From the NCBI GenBank assembly GCA_018897475.1, contig JAHIKS010000005.1, positions 1 through 12,295 on the forward strand: 12,295 nt of DNA, given 5' to 3'. The notes under the pieces are model-generated. The model was not told the origin of the DNA. It saw only the letters and a list, made by a program, of their open reading frames with translations, and ran no database searches. The position numbers were made by a program, and so were the translations under genes. This DNA is from Candidatus Altarchaeota archaeon (GTDB lineage Archaea > Altiarchaeota > Altiarchaeia > IMC4 > QMZM01). Below, in pieces: positions 6,453-12,166 of this stretch; the stretch's first letter is position 1; each line of letters begins with the position of its first letter.

Positions 6453-7570
6453 GTTGTGGGATATACGCACACAATGTCCTTCACATTCAAATCTAAATGC
6501 TGGAACTTAGTTACAAATTCCTGATGCATTACCTGCGGGTCTATATCTGCGAAAAGTTCGGGATAAATCCATTTGGCATAATGCATACTGCCTATGAGAC
6601 CACTTGCCCCACCACATAATAAGTATGCATGACTTACCACATATATCCTTTTGTTCTTTACCGCATTGACTTCAGCAAACTCTGGGCGGTTCATAAAGCT
6701 ATCTATCAGTGTCTTCACTTTTGACGGGTTGTTGACATCATAACCTACATACTCTGTTGATGCCGAAAATATGATGACATCTGGATTTCGCGTTATTATC
6801 CATTCCACATCCACTTGGGATATGCCAGAACCGCTTATTTCATCCCCCATTCCTCTTCCTCCTGCCGTGTGAACCATTATATTTCTGTAATTATCCTTGG
6901 CAGGTACTTGAAATGTTTTGCTTCCGTATTCCACTGTGTCATAGTAACCGATATATACCAGCGGCTTTTCGTCATCTGAAATGTCCTCTGTTCGGTTCTT
7001 TATCTCATTTTCCCATTTGTTGTACCAGTCAATATATTTCTTTGCTTCTTTTTCCTTGTTAAACAAATACCCATATTTCATTGTGTTCTCTTTAAAGGTA
7101 GTCGGTTTGACATCTATTGCAATAACCGGGATGCGTGGAGTTTTATCTCTGTCATAATAGCTTTCCTCATCACTAATGACAACATCGGGTTTCAGGACGT
7201 TTATTACTTCATAATCCGGCGATTTGAGTAAACCAACATTTGTGAAATTAACGAGTTTCGGAAAATACGCCTCACTATATCTGCTCTTGCCCGCTGTGAC
7301 GAATCTGTCGCTGGTACCAACGATTCTATCCCCCACACCGATTGCCCGCAGTGTTTCATAAATATAGGAGTTATGTCCATGATACACAAAGCTCTCTATT
7401 GGTGTGTTTATTGTTACTGTTCTGCCTGCATCGTCTATAACCGTCACCGTTTCTCCTTGTTTTTCTGTTGGTTTTTCTTCACCCACACATCCGGAAAATA
7501 TTACAACAGCAATTATCGCAATAATTGTAATCAACATACTTAAATCCTTTTTATTAATTTTTGGTTTCAT
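6449..7570 (-). CDS. Lipoprotein metal-chelate solute-binding protein, FecB/BtuF-type
   Basis: This is a 373-residue surface lipoprotein. The N-terminus has a lysine-rich start, a hydrophobic core at 12-25 and the lipobox FSGC with Cys28 as the lipidation site. After a linker rich in E/K, VTVIDDAGRTVTINTPIES (about 42-60) is the usual entry to the class III periplasmic-binding fold. Later regions KPDVVISDE and RNPDVIIFSAS, plus the C-terminal block with GSMHYAKWIYPELFADIDP, are typical of the PF01497 family. It would capture a metal chelate outside the cell and deliver it to the FecCD permease. It overlaps both neighbours by ATGA-type junctions (methyltransferase before, permease after). The archaeal homologues I recall are annotated as iron or corrinoid binding, so the substrate stays open. 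Confidence 0.92.
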   Translation of the reverse strand: MKPKINKKDLSMLITIIAIIAVVIFSGCVGEEKPTEKQGETVTVIDDAGRTVTINTPIESFVYHGHNSYIYETLRAIGVGDRIVGTSDRFVTAGKSRYSEAYFPKLVNFTNVGLLKSPDYEVINVLKPDVVISDEESYYDRDKTPRIPVIAIDVKPTTFKENTMKYGYLFNKEKEAKKYIDWYNKWENEIKNRTEDISDDEKPLVYIGYYDTVEYGSKTFQVPAKDNYRNIMVHTAGGRGMGDEISGSGISQVDVEWIITRNPDVIIFSASTEYVGYDVNNPSKVKTLIDSFMNRPEFAEVNAVKNKRIYVVSHAYLLCGGASGLIGSMHYAKWIYPELFADIDPQVMHQEFVTKFQHLDLNVKDIVCVYPTT

Positions 7571-8328
7571 CTTTTTTCGCCCCCAATTAAGTATCTTGAT
7601 TTTTTTGAATGCATAATCCTGTAATAAAAAGGAGCGTTCTTTTTCTCTGCTTCTATTAAGTCGGAAAGATTATCTATCCATACATTTGAATAGCCGTTTT
7701 CATAAAGCAGAGATTCCACTTTGGTTGGGGGTGTGCCGCCATTAAAGGGTAATTTATTCTTTATCTTGTTATGGTGATTTTGCCATTTCCATGGATTTCT
7801 TCTTTCTGTGATAAACATCGTGGAGTATCCTGCAAATCTCCTCAATTTGGAACTTATGCTATCTGACGACCACTCGCCATCAATAATTATAACTTTTCCC
7901 CTTGGTTTTAGAATCCTGTGCCATTCCCTAATTGCATTTTCTGGATTGGGTAAAGTCCACAGTACATGCCTTGAAACTATGGCATCAAAACTTTCATCTT
8001 CAAAAGGAGGATTTTCGGCGTCCCCGACCTGAAATTCGATATCAAGCCTATTGGATTCTGACTTTTCAATGGCTTTAGACAGCATCTTTTCAGATAAGTC
8101 AATTCCCGCTACCTTGTAACCTGATTCTGCCAATAACAAGGACAAAAAGCCAGTGCCGGTACCAACATCCAATATTTTGGAATTTTTATCTAAATTTAAG
8201 TTTCTTTTCAGGGCATTTATCCATACCTCCTTTTCCTCATCGCTTCTTGTATTATGTCCAGGGGACTTGTCGTATTCGTTGTGTCTGGAATCCCAATATG
8301 TCCGTATTTCTTCTTTCAGATTAACCAT
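7567..8328 (-). CDS. Class I SAM-dependent methyltransferase linked to metal importer
   Basis: This is a 253-residue cytoplasmic methyltransferase with a Rossmann-type SAM fold of the UbiE/Methyltransf_11 kind. Motif I is LDVGTGTGF (53-61), the acidic end of strand 2 is GIDLS (Asp77), the adenine-side motif is GDAENPPF (102-109), and motif IV is DAIVSRHVLWTLPNP followed by REWHRILKPRGKVIIIDG. The C-terminal third (about 150-253) is charged and would form the acceptor-binding lid. Nothing in it identifies the acceptor. The stop shares an ATGA with the binding-protein start and its own start is 3 bp after the DUF4198 gene, so it is translated as part of the importer operon. It may modify the transported chelate or a chelator, which is inference from context only. 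Confidence 0.88.
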   Translation of the reverse strand: MVNLKEEIRTYWDSRHNEYDKSPGHNTRSDEEKEVWINALKRNLNLDKNSKILDVGTGTGFLSLLLAESGYKVAGIDLSEKMLSKAIEKSESNRLDIEFQVGDAENPPFEDESFDAIVSRHVLWTLPNPENAIREWHRILKPRGKVIIIDGEWSSDSISSKLRRFAGYSTMFITERRNPWKWQNHHNKIKNKLPFNGGTPPTKVESLLYENGYSNVWIDNLSDLIEAEKKNAPFYYRIMHSKKSRYLIGGEKR

Positions 8329-8331
8329 TTC

Positions 8332-9294
8332 TTATTTCTTCATAATCGCAACTAGGGCAAGAATTGCTGCAATTATACCAACCAAAAGTGCGATGTAGAC
8401 AATTCCTGAAGTCCCTCCAGCTGCCTGTGTTGAGGAAAGTCCTGATATCCTGCTCTCCAGCGAGCTTAGCCTGTTCTCCAAGGCTGATGTAGCAACACCT
8501 GCTCCTTCCTCAACCCTGGGTGGAAATTCCTCAATAACAGGAATTATCATGACTCCCCTGACATCATAGCCGTCCTCGACCTCCTTCGTCGCTCCTACGA
8601 ACCATATCGCCGGCTCGTCAAGGGTGTAGGCGAATTCTCCCTCCTTGTTTGAGGTCGTAACCCTTGTGAAAATCATCGGCGGGTCGTTGGGATACCTCTC
8701 CTCCGTTGCCGCCACGATGGCTTCTCCTGCATCCTTTGAATTATATCTTTCGACTTCTACAGATACGCCAGCAAGTGGCATTCCATCGGCCATGGCCTTC
8801 CCCATAAAAACGAAACCTTCCTCAATACCATAGGGTCTCATATAGGGTACAATCTCGACCTCCTCTCCAAGGACGGAATCCCAGCCGAACCAGGCCTCCT
8901 CGCCGCAGTGAATTACCACCTTTGTCAGGTCTATCAACTGCGACTCTTCATCCTCATATTTCACATGGACTATCCAGTCACCCTCCTTATCAACTGTGAA
9001 TTTTGTCTTATATGCTTTGTAACCTTCAACCTTGGTTTCCTCTATCGTTAATTCAGTAACGGCCCCTTCAGGGTCCCTGACACTTACCTCAGGAACAGAA
9101 CTCATGTCAAAAAGGATGTGCTCGAAGGGATGGCCCCATACAATTATAATAGTCTTTGTTTCGCCGACTTCGGCAATGTAGTCATCAGGTGTTACCTCCA
9201 TATTCCCTCCAGGGAAGACCATGGTAAAATGCGCATTAACCATTCCAGCGGCCATAATCAGGCCCAGAACCAGTATCAAATTTTTGTTAAACAT
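8332..9294 (-). CDS. DUF4198 (NikK-like) surface nickel/cobalt-binding protein
   Basis: This is a 320-residue exported protein with a signal peptide at 1-21 (cut after VNA) and a C-terminal anchor helix at about 297-317 ending in KK. The N-terminal half (22-150) matches the DUF4198/COG5266 type seen in NikK: AHFTMVFPGG, then GHPFEH (54-59), with further acidic and histidine positions. A second beta-sandwich-like segment (about 160-236) contains MPLAGVSVEVERY and NKEGEFAYTLDEPAIWF. A short heptad-like stretch (267-288) precedes the membrane helix. Signal cleavage would leave His22 at the N-terminus. The start has a good ribosome-binding site, GGAGGT at 9303-9308. It opens the minus-strand operon, separated from cbiM by four genes of a different transporter. 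Confidence 0.82.
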   Translation of the reverse strand: MFNKNLILVLGLIMAAGMVNAHFTMVFPGGNMEVTPDDYIAEVGETKTIIIVWGHPFEHILFDMSSVPEVSVRDPEGAVTELTIEETKVEGYKAYKTKFTVDKEGDWIVHVKYEDEESQLIDLTKVVIHCGEEAWFGWDSVLGEEVEIVPYMRPYGIEEGFVFMGKAMADGMPLAGVSVEVERYNSKDAGEAIVAATEERYPNDPPMIFTRVTTSNKEGEFAYTLDEPAIWFVGATKEVEDGYDVRGVMIIPVIEEFPPRVEEGAGVATSALENRLSSLESRISGLSSTQAAGGTSGIVYIALLVGIIAAILALVAIMKK

Positions 9295-9390
9295 TTTGTT
9301 TTACCTCCAACTTTAGTTTATTGTTTTGTCATTTAGAGTTGAGTATTTAAATAGTAATACTATTATTAAATTAGTGTTACTGGAAATAAA
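9295..9390. promoter_or_regulatory. Divergent promoter and candidate operator, DUF4198 and winged-helix genes
   Basis: On the minus strand TATTTAAATA (9344-9353) lies about 50 bp before the DUF4198 ATG, with the ribosome-binding site GGAGGT at 9303-9308. On the plus strand TATTATTAAAT (9361-9371) is centred about 25 bp before the ATG at 9391, giving a leaderless message. Both boxes are overlapped by repeats. TAGTAATACTA (9352-9362) is a palindrome with one central base, and a related TAGTGTTACTG (8 of 11 positions) lies 20 bp further on at 9372-9382. Read together, AGTAATACT and AGTGTTACT form arms of a 29-bp imperfect dyad (8 of 9 positions). A regulator bound here would control both genes, and the small winged-helix protein is the nearest candidate. 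Confidence 0.6.
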
Positions 9391-9624
9391 ATGTGCACAG
9401 AGAGAAGGAAATGCATCCTGACCGTGATAGTCGAGAAGCATAAGAGCCTCAAGAGGAAGGTGAAGATTGCTGAGATTGAAAGTGAAACAGGAATCAGCAT
9501 GGCCATCGTAAGGAGGGAACTGGACATATTGAAGGGCCTTGACCTGGTAAGGAGCGAACATGGTCCCAAGGGCGGTTACAGTCCAACGATCTATGCTGCC
9601 AGAAAGTTTATGCTGGATTTCTGA
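9391..9624 (+). CDS. Small winged-helix transcriptional regulator, Rrf2-like wing
   Basis: This is a 77-residue DNA-binding protein composed of little more than one winged helix-turn-helix. Residues about 24-50 (VKIAEIESETGISMAIVRRELDILKGL) form the helix-turn-helix, and GLDLVRSEHGPKGGYSP (49-65) is the wing. LV-RS-x-x-GPKGGY is the wing sequence seen in Rrf2/BadM-family regulators, but the protein is about half the length of those and lacks their cysteine cluster. Cys2 and Cys8 near the N-terminus could bind metal. The start is the ATG at 9391, leaderless to judge from the TATA box 25 bp before. Its position, divergent from the DUF4198 operon and upstream of arsR-feoAB, suggests a local metal-uptake regulator; the effector is unknown. 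Confidence 0.72.
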   Translation: MCTERRKCILTVIVEKHKSLKRKVKIAEIESETGISMAIVRRELDILKGLDLVRSEHGPKGGYSPTIYAARKFMLDF

Positions 9625-9638
9625 TATTTAAACCATAA

Positions 9639-9684
9639 ATCTGAATATATACTCAGATGTTCATGTTCTGTAATTTCAATTACA
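9639..9684 (+). promoter_or_regulatory. arsR-feoAB promoter with two dyads
   Basis: TATATA at 9646-9651 is a TATA box flanked by perfect arms ATCTGA (9639-9644) and TCAGAT (9653-9658), so the whole 20 bp is symmetrical except at one base pair. A second dyad, TGTAATT-TC-AATTACA (9669-9684), falls where transcription would start, about 25 bp downstream. Symmetrical sites over the TATA box and the start point are what autorepression by an ArsR-family dimer would need. Which protein binds is not shown by the sequence. Confidence 0.6.
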
Positions 9685-9691
9685 AAACAGT

Positions 9692-9712
9692 AAATTTTCC
9701 GGAGGAAAATTT
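9692..9712 (+). promoter_or_regulatory. Hairpin containing the arsR ribosome-binding site
   Basis: AAATTTTCC (9692-9700) and GGAAAATTT (9704-9712) are perfectly complementary 9-base arms around a GGA loop. The Shine-Dalgarno sequence GGAGG (9701-9705) lies in the loop and the first bases of the 3' arm, 13 bases before the arsR ATG. Folding of the mRNA would partly occlude the ribosome site. The stem is mostly A-U, so it would be of modest stability. Confidence 0.55.
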
Positions 9713-9718
9713 TTTGAA

Positions 9719-10003
9719 ATGAATGTTCTTACTGATATATCGGAGACCTTCAAGGTTCTCGGGGATGAGACGAGGCTGAGAATATTCGAGGCACTGGGCA
9801 AGGAAGAGCTGTGCGTTTCGGAGATAGCGAAGAGGACAGAAATTTCGGAGTCTGCAGTTTCCCATCAGCTGAGGATACTGAGGCTAGCCAGCCTGGTCAG
9901 CTCGAATAAGGCAGGCAAGAAGGTCTATTACAGGATTGCTGACAAGCATGTGGGGCATATGATGAATGACTGCAGGGAGCATGTCCTGGAGCTCAGGGGT
10001 TAG
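9719..10003 (+). CDS. ArsR/SmtB-family metal-sensing repressor
   Basis: This is a 94-residue winged-helix regulator of full family length. FKVLGDETRLRIFEAL (11-26) and ELCVSEIAKRTEISESAVSHQLRILRLASLV (30-60) form the ArsR DNA-binding core, and KAGKKVYYRI (64-73) is the wing. The alpha-3 site of arsenic and cadmium sensors (ELCVCD) is incomplete here, with only Cys32. The alpha-5 site is complete: Asp75, His77, His88 and Glu91 have the same spacing as Asp104, His106, His117 and Glu120 of SmtB. This points to Zn, Co or Ni binding at the dimer interface, although iron cannot be excluded. It is the first gene of an operon: feoA starts 1 bp after its stop. It probably represses itself and feoAB through the dyads upstream. 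Confidence 0.88.
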   Translation: MNVLTDISETFKVLGDETRLRIFEALGKEELCVSEIAKRTEISESAVSHQLRILRLASLVSSNKAGKKVYYRIADKHVGHMMNDCREHVLELRG

Positions 10004-10004
10004 A

Positions 10005-10286
10005 ATGGAGAAAAGACTCGCTGAAATGAAAGAGGGGGAAAAGGGACGGATTGTCAGGATTGATGAGCACCGTGGCCCATTGGGAAGGGGAAAAGGCCGC
10101 GGATTCATGGGTGGCAGATGCCATCAAAGGAGAAACCTCCAGACGCTTGGAATAAGGGAGGGTAAAACTGTAGAGATACATTCAAGGCAGCCGGCCGGCG
10201 GTCCAATCGTTATCAAAATAGACAATATGACGCTAACTCTGGGGAGGATGATGGCAGGTAGAATTATCGTCGAGGTTCAAGAATGA
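10005..10286 (+). CDS. feoA: FeoA ferrous iron uptake protein
   Basis: This is a 93-residue SH3-like cytoplasmic protein that works with FeoB. The start at 10005 (MEKRLAEMKEGEKGRIV) was chosen because it begins with the usual FeoA opening and lies 1 bp after the arsR stop. An earlier in-frame ATG at 9966 would run through the end of arsR. Family features are L-x-E-M-x-x-G-E-x-G-R-I at the start, RRNLQTLGIREGKTVEI (42-58) in place of the usual R-L-x-x-LG-(L/I)-x-x-G, and a final GRMMAGRIIVEV. An inserted Gly/Arg-rich segment (23-38, with Cys39-His40 after it) makes the N-terminal loop longer than in short bacterial FeoA. The stop shares ATGA with feoB, indicating coupled translation. Confidence 0.9.
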   Translation: MEKRLAEMKEGEKGRIVRIDEHRGPLGRGKGRGFMGGRCHQRRNLQTLGIREGKTVEIHSRQPAGGPIVIKIDNMTLTLGRMMAGRIIVEVQE

Positions 10287-11995
10287 AAGTACTTCTGGTT
10301 GGAAATCCGAACGTTGGAAAGAGCGTGGTATTCGCAAGGCTCACTGGCGTGAATGTAATCACCTCGAATTATCCGGGAACGACGATAGAATTCATCAGAG
10401 GGAGCATGAAGATAGGTAAGGGTAGTGCTGAGCTGATAGACACGCCGGGAACGTATTCTCTCGAGCCCAGATGCAAGGCAGAAGAAGTAACCGCGAAGAT
10501 GCTGGATGAAGGCGACATCATCATAAATGTCGTCGATGCAACGAACCTTGAGAGAAATCTTTACCTCACGCTGGAGCTCCTGGAGAGGAAGATTCCCATG
10601 ATAGTGGCCCTGAACCTGTGGGACGACACTAAGCACAGGGGGATTGAGATTGATGTTGAGAAGCTTGAGAAAAGGCTGGGCGTTCCCGTCGTCCCTACGG
10701 CGGCGATAACCGGTATGGGAATCAAAGAGCTTGTTTCAAGGATTCCCGAGGCAAAGGCCCCGGGCGTACATAAGCATTCAGATGAGGAGAGGTGGGCCGA
10801 CATCGGCAGGACTGTCGATGAGGTGCAGATAGTAAGGCACAGGCACCATACGCTGCTGGAGAGGATTGAAGACGCCAGCGTCAGGCCGCTGACCGGGATT
10901 CCCATCGCCCTTCTGATTTTGTTCCTGACGTTTCAGCTGATAGTGGTGGCAGGGGAATTCCTGATTGGGAACATTCTTGACCCCTTCTTCAACGGGATTT
11001 ACGGACCGTGGATAGTCGGCCTGTTCAGCGAATTCCCCAGCGACGGGATTGTCTACCAGCTGCTGATAGGGAGAACCACTGCAGGAATCCCGGAGTTTAC
11101 TGAATCCCTCGGCCTGTTAACCACGGGGCTCTACGTCCCTCTCGCGGTGGTGCTTCCCTTCGTCCTTAGCTTCTACCTGATGCTGGGGCTTCTTGAGGAT
11201 ATTGGCTATCTGCCGAGGTTAGCAGTACTGGTCGACAATGTGATGCACAGGATTGGGCTGCACGGCTCCGCCATAGTTCCCTCTCTTCTCGGGCTGGGCT
11301 GCAACGTCCCGGGGGCGCTGTCGACAAGAATTCTTGAGACCAAGGAGCAGAGGTTTATAGCTCTCACTCTGATAAGCATTGCAGTTCCATGCGCGGCGCA
11401 GCAGAGCATGATTTTCGGGATTCTGGGGAAGCTCGGGGTAGAGTACATCCTGCTGGTTTACGGAATCCTTGCCCTGCTCTATGTCACGGTCGGTTATATC
11501 CTGAACAAACTCCTGCCGGGGGAGCGGCCGGAGATACTGATGGAGATTCCGCCCTACAGGAGGCCGGATGCAGGGGCGTTGCTGAAGAAGACGATGATGA
11601 GGGTCAGGGGCTTTGTGACAGGGGCGATTCCATACGTTCTCTTCGGCGTTTTTGTCGCCAATATCCTGTATCTCTCGGGGATAATAGATGTGCTCTCGTC
11701 CCTATTGGGGCCAGTATTCATCGTATGGTTCGGAATTCCCCCTGATGCCATAGCGGCACTGCTGATAGGGTTCCTGAGAAAGGACGTGGCAATGGGAATG
11801 CTGCTGCCATTAGGAATGACGGCGAAGCAGCTTGTCATATCGACGGTAATTCTCTCCATCTACTTCCCGTGCATCGCCACCTTTACGGTAATGCTGAAAG
11901 AATTAGGGCCTAAAAGAATGCTGAAGTCAGCAGGCATAATGCTGCTGACCGTCTTCATAGTGGGCGGTCTGCTGAATATTATTCTGCCACTGTAA
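10283..11995 (+). CDS. feoB: FeoB ferrous iron transporter
   Basis: This is a 570-residue membrane protein that imports Fe2+ using an N-terminal GTPase domain. G-motifs are G1 GNPNVGKS (7-14), G2 in SNYPGTTIE (28-36), G3 DTPG (53-56), G4 NLWD (111-114) and G5 near TAAITGMG (139-146). A charged, histidine-containing linker (about 160-200) leads to the membrane part. The two Gate domains are visible, with GLGCNVPGALSTR and VPCAAQ in the first and GFLRKDVAMGMLLPLG and YFPCIATF in the second. It is shorter than the enterobacterial protein (about 770 residues), mainly by lacking the C-terminal extension, as is usual in archaea. GAGGT precedes the start by 10 bp. Its last 17 bp overlap the convergent ferredoxin gene. 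Confidence 0.96.
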   Translation: MKVLLVGNPNVGKSVVFARLTGVNVITSNYPGTTIEFIRGSMKIGKGSAELIDTPGTYSLEPRCKAEEVTAKMLDEGDIIINVVDATNLERNLYLTLELLERKIPMIVALNLWDDTKHRGIEIDVEKLEKRLGVPVVPTAAITGMGIKELVSRIPEAKAPGVHKHSDEERWADIGRTVDEVQIVRHRHHTLLERIEDASVRPLTGIPIALLILFLTFQLIVVAGEFLIGNILDPFFNGIYGPWIVGLFSEFPSDGIVYQLLIGRTTAGIPEFTESLGLLTTGLYVPLAVVLPFVLSFYLMLGLLEDIGYLPRLAVLVDNVMHRIGLHGSAIVPSLLGLGCNVPGALSTRILETKEQRFIALTLISIAVPCAAQQSMIFGILGKLGVEYILLVYGILALLYVTVGYILNKLLPGERPEILMEIPPYRRPDAGALLKKTMMRVRGFVTGAIPYVLFGVFVANILYLSGIIDVLSSLLGPVFIVWFGIPPDAIAALLIGFLRKDVAMGMLLPLGMTAKQLVISTVILSIYFPCIATFTVMLKELGPKRMLKSAGIMLLTVFIVGGLLNIILPL

Positions 11996-12164
11996 TCGCC
12001 TGGGCCGGGCATGCGCTCTCGCAGGTTCTGCATACAACGCACTCGTTCACATCGCCTGCAATCTTGGCCTTGCCCCCGTCCATGGAGTATATGCTGACCG
12101 GGCAGGAATCAACACACGTTCCACAGCCCTCGCATTTGTCCGCATCAAGTGTTATGTTCACCAT
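11979..12164 (-). CDS. 2[4Fe-4S] ferredoxin
   Basis: This is a 61-residue low-potential electron carrier with two complete clusters. The first motif is CEGCGTCVDSCP (Cys11, 14, 17 and 21) and the second CVVCRTCESACP (Cys42, 45, 48 and 52). Each last cysteine also contributes to the other cubane, as usual in clostridial-type ferredoxins. There is no extra domain and the length is standard. It is encoded convergently to feoB with a 17-bp coding overlap at the 3' ends. The start is 3 bp beyond the stop of the tnpB-like remnant, and a weak TATA-like TTTCTATAATG lies about 20 bp before the ATG within that remnant's tail. The redox partner is not evident from neighbours. Confidence 0.95.
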   Translation of the reverse strand: MVNITLDADKCEGCGTCVDSCPVSIYSMDGGKAKIAGDVNECVVCRTCESACPAQAITVAE

Positions 12165-12166
12165 TT

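Noticed and set aside
6453..6470. GTG start for the FecCD permease adding six residues
   Set aside because: The ATG at 6452 makes a standard ATGA overlap with the preceding stop; the longer version would overlap by 22 bp without a better ribosome site.
9353..9381. A possible NikR operator upstream of the DUF4198 gene
   Set aside because: GTGTTAC and a near GTAACAC are present and resemble the half-sites I recall for NikR, but their order is reversed (GTAATAC first) and the spacing differs. No NikR gene is in the window. It was kept only as an unassigned dyad.
9966..10004. Longer FeoA starting inside arsR
   Set aside because: The extra 13 residues lie within the conserved alpha-5 region of arsR in another frame, and FeoA homology begins at the ATG at 10005.
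11389..11745. A 118-codon second frame inside feoB
   Set aside because: It is a G+C-driven shadow of feoB, Arg/Gly-rich, with no recognisable domain, and feoB is intact across it.
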